From assembly GCF_022811725.1 (NCBI RefSeq), contig NZ_CP094527.1, positions 3,286,001 through 3,350,000 of the forward strand: a stretch of DNA of 64,000 nt, read 5' to 3'. Positions 54,316-62,842 of this stretch are shown in pieces. Origin of the DNA: Mucilaginibacter sp. SMC90. Lineage in GTDB: Bacteria > Bacteroidota > Bacteroidia > Sphingobacteriales > Sphingobacteriaceae. A program made the translations under genes and the position numbers. Within the stretch, counting starts at the first letter, position 1; each line of letters opens with the position of its first letter. Under the pieces are notes generated by a model that did not search any database, had not been told where the DNA came from, and worked only from the letters and a program-made list of their open reading frames with translations.

Positions 54316-55110
54316 ATGCTAAACCCTCAATCATTTAGCGAAAAGGATTTACCATTAAAGAGCCTCGCAGCCGTAGACCTTGTTCAAGGTGACCTCATCT
54401 TTCTTGAACCCACCGATAAAAATGCCTTGTTAGGCGGACGACGGACACGCCTCGTTGAACTCCGAAACCTTGAATTTGCAGAAATGAAGATCGCTTCACT
54501 CCAGGCAAAGCTATCGCTCATCAGGAATCAACAAGGGGTACCCGTTTTATTGATTAGCCCCGTGTATTTACAAAGCACCGGCCCAAATCACCTGTCAAAG
54601 GAAGAAATGAATCTGTTGGAATCGCGCCGGCAACTGGTCATCGAAAAGCAGGTGACCGCTATTGACGGTTCACCCAAACACGTACTGATAGAATATGACC
54701 GGGAAACCAATCAGTTTTTGGAAACTGACGTGAACGATCTCATTGCACCGGAAAAGGTTAACGGCTATCAGTTATCCAAAGAACAGCAGGAGGATTATAA
54801 GCGGGGCAAGATCATTGAAATACCGGATAGCACCAGGCTGCAATTTACCGCCACAGATTCCCAGGGCATGCGGGCCAATAAAATGGAGCTGATCGCTACC
54901 ATAACAATCAATGGCCAGGAAATTTATAATTCCTTTTATAACCTGAAGACGCTAAGGGATTACTCGCACGACTATCAGGAACACCCGCCAACTAATGCAT
55001 ATTTAAATGCCCTTGCTAACCTGCAGACGATTGAAATGGAACAACCCATAGTTCCTGATATTCAACCGGACGTTGAAACACCATCCAATACCTACCATAG
55101 GTCACGATGA
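54316..55110 (+). CDS. DUF4099/DUF3945-like protein, copy 1
   Basis: A 264-aa protein related to the gene at 59051-59851. Shared parts are LLGGRRTRLVELRN (LLSGRRTEMLRLKN in the other copy), HVLIEYDRETNQFLETD (DILIEFDEETNEFIVTD) and LSKEQQEDYKRGKIIEI. No membrane helix. Bacteroidota conjugative elements often carry these proteins next to coupling or topoisomerase genes; role unknown. Confidence 0.75.
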   Translation: MLNPQSFSEKDLPLKSLAAVDLVQGDLIFLEPTDKNALLGGRRTRLVELRNLEFAEMKIASLQAKLSLIRNQQGVPVLLISPVYLQSTGPNHLSKEEMNLLESRRQLVIEKQVTAIDGSPKHVLIEYDRETNQFLETDVNDLIAPEKVNGYQLSKEQQEDYKRGKIIEIPDSTRLQFTATDSQGMRANKMELIATITINGQEIYNSFYNLKTLRDYSHDYQEHPPTNAYLNALANLQTIEMEQPIVPDIQPDVETPSNTYHRSR

Positions 55111-55271
55111 ACCTCTAAACGGAGTTAAGCAGGCTAATACCAGAAGATCGCCCTTCATAGCGATCAAATATCCTTCAATCCAAACCCCTGTTAGGGTGCG
55201 TTCAGCAGGTTACATTTCCCGGTAACAGTGCCCCGGCATCTGCTTTTCAAATTCTCAAATACTACAATTTC

Positions 55272-57293
55272 ATGGAAGAAACACGTGAGCAACAACGCCT
55301 GCACGGCTTTTTGCAATGCCTGATCTATGTCTCTATCGCACTGGAATTTTGTGTGTTCGTTTATCCCCAAGCCCCATTCTGGGGCATCCTTGCGCATGCG
55401 CTCGATAAGATCAGCCAAATACCGATTTACCAGCAATTGCTTTACAGTAAACTCTCAACGCTACTGCTCATCTGCCTGGTCAGCGTGGGCACTTTAGCAA
55501 AGAAACAAACAGACCTCAATCCCAAATCCCAGATCCTTTATCCATTAGCTATCGGCCTGTTGCTATTTTTTGGTAGCACGATCTGCTACAACCGGGACTC
55601 TGCCGATGCATTCGGCCATACCAGCTGGTTTAATCTCATTTATATGGCCGCCTCTCTAACGGGAGCCATCATGATTAGCCTTAGCTGCGACAACATCTCC
55701 AAATTTATTCGCACCGGCCTCGGTAAGGATAAATGGAATGTGGAAGGCGAAAGCTTTATGCAGCCGCTCAAGCCGGTGGAAACGCCTTATTCGGTCAACA
55801 TCCCGATGCAGTTCTACTACAATAAGAAAGTGCATAACGGGTACATACCTATAGCAAACCCCTTTAAAGGTGTGCTTCTTATAGGCGTACCTGGATCTGG
55901 AAAATCCTTTGGCATTGTTTGCCCATACCTGCGGCAAATTATCGCTAAAGAGTTTTGCGTCTGTCTATATGATTACAAGTACCCTGATTTAGGCAAGGTT
56001 GCATACTACCATTACCTGCTCGCCAAACAGCACGGCAAATGCCTGAAGCATAGTTTCCACGTCATCAACCTGACCGATCCCGAGCGAAGCAGGCGTATTA
56101 ATCCCTGGCGAAGCGATTACCTTCAATCTCTCGCCGATGCATCTGAAAGCGCCGAAGGTTTGGTAGAGGCGATGAAAAAAGGTGATAAATCAGGCGGCAG
56201 CGACCAGTTTTTTACGCAATCGGCCATCAACTTTTTGTCTGCCTGCATTTACTTTTTCAGTAAGCACCAGACCGGTAAGTTTTCGAGCTTGCCGCATGTG
56301 TTATCGTTTTTAAATCATTCCTACGAGGATATTTTCAATACCCTCTTTTCTGAACCGGAGTTAGTATCGTTACTGTCGCCATTTAAGAGCGCTTTTATGG
56401 CAAAAGCTTTCGACCAGTTGGAGGGCCAAGTCGGCACACTCAAAATCTTCATCAGCCGGTTAGCGACAAAGGAAACTTTTTGGGTATTCTCCGGGGACGA
56501 TTTTAACCTCAAAATATCCGAACCGGAAACACCTGGAATGTTGGTGATCGCGAATGATCCTAATACGCAAAATATCAATTCGGCCTGTTATTCAGTAGTC
56601 ATTAACCGATTGACCAAACTACTTAATAACAAAGGCAATCTCCCGTCAGCGCTGGTCATCGATGAAATTCCCACCCTGTATACTCACCGCATCGAGAATA
56701 TTTTGGCAGTTGCGAGATCCAATAAGGTGGCCATTTTAATGGGGTTGCAAGAGTTGCCGCAATTTAACCAGCAGTATGGCAAAGAAACAGCGGCAACAAT
56801 TACCTCCGTAGTGGGTAACGTACTGGCCGGTGCGGTACGAAATAAAGAAACATTGGATTGGCTCGAACGCCTGTTTGGTAAATCCAAACAGATCGGCGAA
56901 AGCCTTTCCATTGACCGTAACAAAACATCTACATCGCTACAGGAAAAACTGGAAGCCTTGATACCAGCAGGTAAAATGGCATCCTTAAATACCGGCGAAA
57001 TGGTCGGCCTCCTGGCGGCGGACGTTCAGCAGACCTACACTGGTCAGTTTGAAACTTCGGCAATTAATTGCCGCGTTAACCTGAATGCGGAAGAAATAGC
57101 ACTCGAAGAAAAGAACTATCGTGACCTTCCGGTTTATTATCATTTCGGCGATAAAAAGGATGAAATCCTCCGCCAGAACTTCAACCGCATAAACAGCGAA
57201 ACAGAAGCAATTGTCAAACAGTTCCGCCAAAAAAGTGCGCCTCCGGCTACAGCGCCCGAGAAAGAAACTCAATCAGTCATTCAGAAAAAATAA
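55272..57293 (+). CDS. VirD4-type coupling protein (T4CP)
   Basis: A 673-aa protein with four N-terminal helices (for example TLLLICLVSVGTLA, LYPLAIGLLLFFG, LIYMAASLTGAIMISL) and a cytoplasmic ATPase domain. Walker A is GVPGSGKS at about 205-212, and the second motif is SALVIDEIPTLY near 460. It delivers the relaxase-DNA complex to the channel, and corresponds to the mob coupling protein of CTnDOT-like elements. The M23 gene starts 2 bases after its stop. Confidence 0.93.
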   Translation: MEETREQQRLHGFLQCLIYVSIALEFCVFVYPQAPFWGILAHALDKISQIPIYQQLLYSKLSTLLLICLVSVGTLAKKQTDLNPKSQILYPLAIGLLLFFGSTICYNRDSADAFGHTSWFNLIYMAASLTGAIMISLSCDNISKFIRTGLGKDKWNVEGESFMQPLKPVETPYSVNIPMQFYYNKKVHNGYIPIANPFKGVLLIGVPGSGKSFGIVCPYLRQIIAKEFCVCLYDYKYPDLGKVAYYHYLLAKQHGKCLKHSFHVINLTDPERSRRINPWRSDYLQSLADASESAEGLVEAMKKGDKSGGSDQFFTQSAINFLSACIYFFSKHQTGKFSSLPHVLSFLNHSYEDIFNTLFSEPELVSLLSPFKSAFMAKAFDQLEGQVGTLKIFISRLATKETFWVFSGDDFNLKISEPETPGMLVIANDPNTQNINSACYSVVINRLTKLLNNKGNLPSALVIDEIPTLYTHRIENILAVARSNKVAILMGLQELPQFNQQYGKETAATITSVVGNVLAGAVRNKETLDWLERLFGKSKQIGESLSIDRNKTSTSLQEKLEALIPAGKMASLNTGEMVGLLAADVQQTYTGQFETSAINCRVNLNAEEIALEEKNYRDLPVYYHFGDKKDEILRQNFNRINSETEAIVKQFRQKSAPPATAPEKETQSVIQKK

Positions 57294-57295
57294 CC

Positions 57296-57769
57296 ATGAA
57301 GCGAACCTGTTACCTGGTCTTAGCTGCTTGCTTAGCTATGACTGGCCCCGCTTATGCGCAAGTGAGTTTACCATTGAAACACCTCCGCGTAACCTCATCC
57401 TTCGGTAACCGCATTCATCCATTAACTGGCAAAGATTGCTTTCATGAGGGTGTAGACCTCCGTGCCCATAGCGACACCGTTTATGCAGCCATCCCAGGTC
57501 GGGTAGCTTCAGTCGGTTATCATCCTTTTATCGGCATTTTTATTAAAATACAAAATGGCCCGCTATGCGCCATCTATGGGCACCTTTCGATGTGCCTGGT
57601 TGCCACCGGTGATTCATTAGCCTGCGGCATACCCATCGCCATCAGCGGTGCCACGGGCAGGATCACCGCTGAACACCTTCATTTTTCCATCCGGTACTAT
57701 AACGGGTATATCAACCCGCTGACTTTTCTATCGGCGGCATTAAAAAATCAAGAAACAATTAATCATTAA
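57296..57769 (+). CDS. M23-family peptidoglycan endopeptidase
   Basis: A 157-aa exported protein (signal CLAMTGPAYAQ). Zinc-site motifs are FHEGVDLRA (H-x-x-x-D, about residue 48) and HLHFSIRYYN (H-x-H, about 123), with the fold marker SSFGNRIHPLTG before. It is the minimal LytM/M23 domain with no cell-wall binding module. In transfer operons such enzymes open the cell wall for the channel. Confidence 0.92.
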   Translation: MKRTCYLVLAACLAMTGPAYAQVSLPLKHLRVTSSFGNRIHPLTGKDCFHEGVDLRAHSDTVYAAIPGRVASVGYHPFIGIFIKIQNGPLCAIYGHLSMCLVATGDSLACGIPIAISGATGRITAEHLHFSIRYYNGYINPLTFLSAALKNQETINH

Positions 57770-57773
57770 TCCC

Positions 57774-59045
57774 ATGAGCGAAAATCAAAAACCGCTATCA
57801 GAACAGGTTGCCGAAAAAATGGCTGGCCTGTTAAATGAAGACAGATCGATCTTCACTAAAGCCATCAGAGAAGATGGTACATCTCAGTTTAACACGCCGA
57901 TCAATGCGCGTACAAAGCAACCTTACCGGGGTGCGGCAGCACTTGTATTGATGATGCAGAACCGTCGCGATCCCCGTTGGCTTACCTATGACCAGGCAAA
58001 ATTCAATCGCACTCCGGTAAAGCGCGGTGCCTACGGAGTCGATATTGAGTTTAACTCAACGCGTGAACTACGCCAAAAGACTGAAAACGGCCAGCCCGTA
58101 GTTAAAGAAAACGGCGCACCAAAGATGGAGCGGGTCAAATTGGATGAACCGGTCGCGGTAACAGCGAGGATGTTCAACGGCAAAGACCTGATGAACCTCA
58201 AATCCGGCGAGGTGAAACCGCATGAAAAGACCCCGATGGAGCGGGCACAGGTCATTATCGATAACAGCCAGATCAAAATTGAACCGGCGGGCCTCATGAC
58301 CACTTACGACCGGGAGAAGGATGCTATTCAAATTTCATCGATGGAAGATTTCGACAGACCAGAGTTATATTATGCCGCCGCTTTACGCGAAGTTGCCGCA
58401 GCAACCTCCCATGAAACCAGGCTTAACCGTCCGGAAACAGATCTGCCGCAATCAGATCAGATCGTCAGAGAATCACTCCGCACCAACATCGCCGCAGTTT
58501 TCATGAGCGCACAGCTTAACCTGCCTTACGAGCTTGGCGAACATGCCAACATGACAAAGGATTGGGCCAAACTGATTGCCGAAGAACCGGGTGAGTTATT
58601 TAACGCGGCAAACGACGCCCAGAAAATCGCCGATTACGTCATGCTCTACGAGCGTCAGCCAGCCCAAAAGCAGGAAGTTAGTCAGGATCAAAAGCAAAAC
58701 CAATCCCAATCGGGTAAACTGGAAGTAGGCCTGGAAATCCCCTACAATAACACCACTTACAGAATCATCGAAAAACAATCGAAAAATGCGGTCAAGATTG
58801 AAGACTTGACCAGCCATCAGAAAATCAGGATCACTCCTTCGATGGGGCTTTATAAATCCTTGCTTAAAGAGTTAAATAGTCCTGGTAGCGCCGAAACGCT
58901 CGACCTCAAACAAGATCAGCAGCAGGGCGAAAAACGAGAGGAACAAACTAAGCAGGAAGGCAATAAAGAAGGCCAGCAACAGGAAAATGAACCTGTGGTT
59001 GCTCAGGATATCGAACACAATGCCGGAAACCGTTTTAAAAGATAA
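57774..59045 (+). CDS. ArdC-like protein with lost zincin motif and long charged tail
   Basis: A 423-aa cytoplasmic protein. Residues about 35-190 follow the ArdC N-terminal ssDNA-binding domain (TPINARTKQPYRGAAALVLM, LTYDQAKFN). The later zincin-like region reads ALREVAAATSHETRLNR, where active ArdC proteins have HExxH before the RLNR. The catalytic histidines are replaced, so it is probably not a protease. The C-terminal 90 residues are glutamine/lysine-rich and low in complexity. It may protect entering DNA from restriction, by analogy with ArdC. Confidence 0.75.
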   Translation: MSENQKPLSEQVAEKMAGLLNEDRSIFTKAIREDGTSQFNTPINARTKQPYRGAAALVLMMQNRRDPRWLTYDQAKFNRTPVKRGAYGVDIEFNSTRELRQKTENGQPVVKENGAPKMERVKLDEPVAVTARMFNGKDLMNLKSGEVKPHEKTPMERAQVIIDNSQIKIEPAGLMTTYDREKDAIQISSMEDFDRPELYYAAALREVAAATSHETRLNRPETDLPQSDQIVRESLRTNIAAVFMSAQLNLPYELGEHANMTKDWAKLIAEEPGELFNAANDAQKIADYVMLYERQPAQKQEVSQDQKQNQSQSGKLEVGLEIPYNNTTYRIIEKQSKNAVKIEDLTSHQKIRITPSMGLYKSLLKELNSPGSAETLDLKQDQQQGEKREEQTKQEGNKEGQQQENEPVVAQDIEHNAGNRFKR

Positions 59046-59050
59046 GCTAA

Positions 59051-59851
59051 ATGAAACAACAACTTTATGAAGCGCAACAGCTTCCATACAATGAACTGGA
59101 AAAGGTAGGTCTGGCCAGGGAAGGAAAGTTAACCATTGACCAGGATAACCTGATGACTTTATTATCCGGCAGGCGCACGGAAATGCTGCGCCTTAAAAAT
59201 CAGTTCGCGCCGGAACTTAACCTGCCCGAGTTTGATGCCAAACTCTCTGTTAGGCCTGCTAAGGAAGGCGGCCTGGAACTCATGGTTCATCCAATTTATA
59301 AAGAAGCGCCACAGCTGCCTTATCTGACGGATACCGAAGCCCTGAACCTCGAAGAAGGGCACGTACCCAACATTGAGAAAATGATTTTTGACGATGAAGG
59401 TGATCCGCAGGATATCCTCATTGAGTTTGATGAAGAAACCAATGAGTTTATCGTAACTGATCAGAGCCGTATCCTGGTACCTGACCGCATTAATGGCGAG
59501 GATCTGTCACTCGATCAAAAGGAACGGTACCGCAAGGGTAAAGAAGTCGAATTGCAGGACGGCACAAAGGTTCAGTTTTCAGCGAAAGAAAAGGAAGGTT
59601 TGCGCTCCAACAAAATGTTGCTGATCGCCTCGGTCATTATGGATGGCGGGTTGACGTATGCCGTCTATCATGGCCTGAAAGCACTGTTCGGGCACAAAGA
59701 ACATGATGCCAAAGCTACAGAGAACAGCAAAGGCTATTACAGCGATCTTGAACAGTTTCAAAAACAAGATCGCCGGGAAACCATGGCGCAAAAGCCTGAA
59801 AGTAACAACAAGGAGTACGAACGCTCGTACTCCCGAACCGGCTCCCGATAA
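59051..59851 (+). CDS. DUF4099/DUF3945-like protein, copy 2
   Basis: A 266-aa protein that is a paralogue of the gene at 54316-55110. It keeps LLSGRRTEMLRLKNQF, DILIEFDEETNEFIVTD, LSLDQKERYRKGKEVEL and LRSNKMLLIASVI. It lies immediately after the ArdC-like gene (5-base gap) and overlaps the next start by one base. The two copies bracket the coupling protein and M23 genes. Confidence 0.75.
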   Translation: MKQQLYEAQQLPYNELEKVGLAREGKLTIDQDNLMTLLSGRRTEMLRLKNQFAPELNLPEFDAKLSVRPAKEGGLELMVHPIYKEAPQLPYLTDTEALNLEEGHVPNIEKMIFDDEGDPQDILIEFDEETNEFIVTDQSRILVPDRINGEDLSLDQKERYRKGKEVELQDGTKVQFSAKEKEGLRSNKMLLIASVIMDGGLTYAVYHGLKALFGHKEHDAKATENSKGYYSDLEQFQKQDRRETMAQKPESNNKEYERSYSRTGSR

Positions 59852-60474
59852 TGCATCCTTACCTCGACTGGCTTGGAATAAACCCGCAAATTCAAGCCTG
59901 GCTGGCACCATCTTTTCAGTCTGATGCTGCCGGAAATATCCTGTTTAAATATGGTAACGAGGCCGAAACTTACGGTATCGGCTTTCACCGGGTCCCGGTG
60001 ACCGATGAATTTTGGCAGGCTGGCGCTCCAAACATTGCTACCATAAAAAAAATAGTGGTAAGCACGTCGGCAATGGAAGCCATTGCCTGGCTGCACTTCC
60101 ATGCACCGGCATTTAACGACCTCGACAGTCTCCTGCTATTATCTACCGGCAGTGCTTTATCACTGATTCAGCGTGCCAGGCTAAGCACACTCGGTAAACA
60201 CAAATCATATGTACTTGCAACCGAAAACAGCCTTTTAGGGTCGGTAATGGATTTAAGTATCGCTGCCGCGATCCGAAGAAAGCCGATTTCTATTCGTCAT
60301 GAAGCGGGGCAACTCGACATATTTTTCAGGAACCAGGCTTACCGCGTTCAGGCTGATGTATTCAGCCTGAACGCTTTCAGTAAACAGGCAGGTTTTCGCT
60401 TTCGGTGTGGCACATCGAAACCAACAGAACATCTCAACTGGCTGCAACTTTTGCTTGCCGAAAAAAATCATTAA
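59851..60474 (+). CDS. Hypothetical protein of the transfer region
   Basis: A 207-aa soluble protein without a recognised domain. It begins MHPYLDWLGINPQIQAWL, which resembles the opening helix of some mobile-element primase/Toprim proteins, and IKKIVVSTSAMEAIAWLHFH could be a degraded Toprim strand. The evidence is too weak for a call. It is coupled by overlap with the DUF4099-like gene. Confidence 0.6.
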   Translation: MHPYLDWLGINPQIQAWLAPSFQSDAAGNILFKYGNEAETYGIGFHRVPVTDEFWQAGAPNIATIKKIVVSTSAMEAIAWLHFHAPAFNDLDSLLLLSTGSALSLIQRARLSTLGKHKSYVLATENSLLGSVMDLSIAAAIRRKPISIRHEAGQLDIFFRNQAYRVQADVFSLNAFSKQAGFRFRCGTSKPTEHLNWLQLLLAEKNH

Positions 60475-60484
60475 CGGCTTAATT

Positions 60485-60958
60485 ATGGAAACATCTGATT
60501 TTACACCACCCGAAACGCTGCTGATCCGACCGGCCGCGACCTTCGCTTTTATGCGGATATTTGGTTATCTGGTAACTGCCATCGTTATCTTGCTACTGGC
60601 CTGGCGCTTTTGGCCCGGATTGACCTGGTTCAGTCTGACTGCCATTCTTATGGCTGCCTATCGGTACTGGTACATCCGTCATATCAAATACCTGATCACC
60701 GCTGAATACCTTCAGATTTGCCAGGGCCTGATTTTTAAAAGAGTGGATACGGTCGAACTATTCAGGATAAAAGATTATGTGCTTATCCAACCTGTTTGGC
60801 TCCAAATCATGCGACTGATGGATTTGAACCTAAAGACCACCGATCCCGAAAACCGAAACCTCTGGTTACGTGGTATTCCGTGCTCTGACCTGGTAGAAAC
60901 ACTGCGCGAACGGGTGTTAGCAACACGGCGAAACAATGGCGTTTATGAGTTAAACTAA
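60485..60958 (+). CDS. PH-domain membrane protein (bPH2/YdbS-like)
   Basis: A 157-aa protein from ATG 60485 (METSDFTPPE); the frame extends 26 codons upstream into the previous gene. It has two close membrane helices (about 25-60) and a bacterial PH domain with HIKYLITAEYLQICQG and VELFRIKDYVLIQPVWLQIM. Such domains occur in membrane-associated proteins of unknown role. It lies at the end of the transfer gene block. Confidence 0.8.
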   Translation: METSDFTPPETLLIRPAATFAFMRIFGYLVTAIVILLLAWRFWPGLTWFSLTAILMAAYRYWYIRHIKYLITAEYLQICQGLIFKRVDTVELFRIKDYVLIQPVWLQIMRLMDLNLKTTDPENRNLWLRGIPCSDLVETLRERVLATRRNNGVYELN

Positions 60959-61012
60959 TAAAAAAAAGCTTGCAATAGACTAATAAAATTAGTATTTTTA
61001 AGTATTGAAGCT

Positions 61013-61249
61013 ATGAAAACATTTGTCTATTTTATCTTTACCATCTGTATTTCATGCGGCCTGATGATGGCCGCAACGAATACTAAGCAGTTCTCTGCCA
61101 AAGCCATATTTTTTTTAATTGCTTTTGGAATCTGGGTGCCTTTTTTCAGAGGTTGGAACAACCGCATGAAGAGATACCAGCAGCGTAAATCCGAAGAACG
61201 CGGGTTCCAGGAATACATGCGTAATAAAATGCGAAACCAGCGTTATTAA
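61013..61249 (+). CDS. Small two-helix membrane protein
   Basis: A 78-aa protein with two hydrophobic helices (FIFTICISCGLMMAA and AIFFLIAFGIWVPFF) and a basic C-terminal tail. No family recognised. It has 54 bases of noncoding DNA upstream with a CTAAT-AAA-ATTAG palindrome at 60980, which may be an operator. Confidence 0.6.
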   Translation: MKTFVYFIFTICISCGLMMAATNTKQFSAKAIFFLIAFGIWVPFFRGWNNRMKRYQQRKSEERGFQEYMRNKMRNQRY

Positions 61250-61324
61250 GGATTTTATAAATTTTTATAACTTGCAAGTTCTTAAATGTCATTTGAGACA
61301 TTTATTGTGATAAGGTTTAGGTTT

Positions 61325-61362
61325 AAAGCCCCATGCAGCGAGTGCTATGGGGCTTTATATTT
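61325..61362 (+). terminator. Intrinsic terminator at the end of the transfer block
   Basis: AAAGCCCCAT pairs with ATGGGGCTTT around a 12-base loop, followed by ATATTTT. Upstream, 61250-61324 contains the palindrome AACTTGCAAGTT (61269-61280) and a weak AAATGTC/GACATTT hairpin (61284-61303), but no gene. Confidence 0.8.
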
Positions 61363-61520
61363 TCTAACCTTAGTCATTACCCATTTCCTTACAATGGTAT
61401 CGCAAGTCTGCGAAACCTCTCTCTCCAAATAAGCGATATATTTTCCCGCAAGAATTAATATGACTTTCTACAGCTTATAAATAGTCATGCAAGATTCTAC
61501 CTCCGATTATTAAATCTAAA

Positions 61521-61553
61521 TTCGGGTAACCCCAAAAAATCAGCTTAATTTTG
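61521..61553 (+). promoter_or_regulatory. Promoter for the YiiX-like gene
   Basis: TAATTTTG at 61546-61553 matches the Bacteroidota -7 box TAnnTTTG. A TTCG at 61521-61524, with 21 bases between, is a weak -33 match. The ATG is 18 bases beyond the -7 box. The gene therefore probably has its own transcript, separate from the tra genes. Confidence 0.6.
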
Positions 61554-61570
61554 CAAACTCAATTTATACC

Positions 61571-62584
61571 ATGCCAGAATCAAATAATAAGTTTGTTTTA
61601 GATCTTACTAAATTAGAACCAGGAGATATTTTATTAACGATTTCAAGTCGTGAGCTAAGCGCGCTGATGAATCGTGTAACCGGATGCAAATATCATCACG
61701 CCATTTTATATGTAGGTGACTCCAGCTATATCCATTCTTACGATTTAGGAGTGCAGGCAGATAACCCAATGCGCGACCTGTATGAATTAGAAGACGATGT
61801 AATAGCGCTTCGGCTCAAAAGTAGCGACGATAAAGTTATTCAAAATGCGATGAACAGCGTGCGTAAAAAAGTCGGTACCCAATACTCATTAGCTGAAGCC
61901 AAAGCGGTACTGAAAAAACCTGATATTGATGCTACTGAAGCAAATCGGCAATTTTGCTCGCGTTTAGTTGCACAAGCATACGCTGATGCCGGTGTAGAGT
62001 TGGTTCCTAATTCTGACTATTGCTCTCTGAACGATCTGATGACATCCGATAAAGTAGAGATCATTGCGAATGTTTTAAGGGAAGGAACTGCAGCAGAGAT
62101 AGCTCATGCACTTGAAGGAAGCCCTGAGCTTGAAGAGCAAAAACATATTCAGAATTCAATATTGGAAAACGCCAGAAATATAACTGGCAAGGATATCCAA
62201 ACATTTGATCAGATAGAGCAAATAATCATCAGTTATCCTGAATTTGATGTACCGATAACCGATGTTATAAAGGCCTCTGGGTACTTAGATCACTGGAAAA
62301 AGGAAATGGCGAAAAATCCGCAAAACTATAGTTTCAAGGATTTTGCCAATCATTACCCGAAGCACGTATGGCCAGGAGTCATCCAAGCCTACTATAGCAC
62401 TGGTTATAGGCATTATCATAGCTATAGAATACAACTTGAAGTGTTAGAAAGTGCTTATAAAAAGCAGCCATTAGAGTATAGCAAAGTCCATATCGAACTA
62501 CTCAAAAATTTGATGATCATGTTTGGTAAAATGATGGAAACTATGAACGAGGCAACCATTGAGTTATTAGTGGATAACAAATAG
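61571..62584 (+). CDS. YiiX-like permuted NlpC/P60 papain-fold protein, ICE cargo
   Basis: A 337-aa cytoplasmic protein. The N-terminal 150 residues fit the permuted NlpC/P60 (YiiX) fold: LEPGDILLT (about 13-21), the histidine in YHHAILYVGDS (about 40) and the cysteine in QFCSRLVAQAYADAG (about 130). These give a cysteine-histidine active site acting on peptides or lipids. The last 180 residues are helical and unrecognised. It has its own promoter and lies between the transfer block and the DNA polymerase gene, so it is cargo, perhaps a stress or defence gene. Confidence 0.75.
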   Translation: MPESNNKFVLDLTKLEPGDILLTISSRELSALMNRVTGCKYHHAILYVGDSSYIHSYDLGVQADNPMRDLYELEDDVIALRLKSSDDKVIQNAMNSVRKKVGTQYSLAEAKAVLKKPDIDATEANRQFCSRLVAQAYADAGVELVPNSDYCSLNDLMTSDKVEIIANVLREGTAAEIAHALEGSPELEEQKHIQNSILENARNITGKDIQTFDQIEQIIISYPEFDVPITDVIKASGYLDHWKKEMAKNPQNYSFKDFANHYPKHVWPGVIQAYYSTGYRHYHSYRIQLEVLESAYKKQPLEYSKVHIELLKNLMIMFGKMMETMNEATIELLVDNK

Positions 62585-62595
62585 TATTCGTTCCA

Positions 62596-62829
62596 TTATA
62601 TTACCTGCTGTCTTAAGCTATCGCCAATAACACGTAAATCATCAACGTTAAAATAAGGTACGCCTAAAGTTTGATAAGCGCCATCTTTTTTCCTGGAGAT
62701 ATAACCTTTGAAACAACCTCCTTCAGAAATCATGAAACATGGGCCGATTTCGCCTGGCATAGCCTTTTTATCGAATTGCAACTCTATTTCCTGACCGGCA
62801 ATCAGGCATTTAATGATTATTCTATCCAT
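62596..62829 (-). CDS. Small hypothetical protein downstream of the polymerase
   Basis: A 77-aa protein (MDRIIIKCLIAGQEIELQF and so on) with no signal or helix. It begins 13 bases after the polymerase stop codon and may be cotranscribed. Its C-terminal half (ISRKKDGAYQTLGVPYF) suggests a small beta protein. No family recognised. Confidence 0.55.
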   Translation of the reverse strand: MDRIIIKCLIAGQEIELQFDKKAMPGEIGPCFMISEGGCFKGYISRKKDGAYQTLGVPYFNVDDLRVIGDSLRQQVI

Positions 62830-62842
62830 TGTTATATTGCGT

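Noticed and set aside
59851..60474. Toprim-domain protein
   Set aside because: The possible Toprim strand lacks the conserved glutamate and D-x-D. The similarity is too slight to name it.
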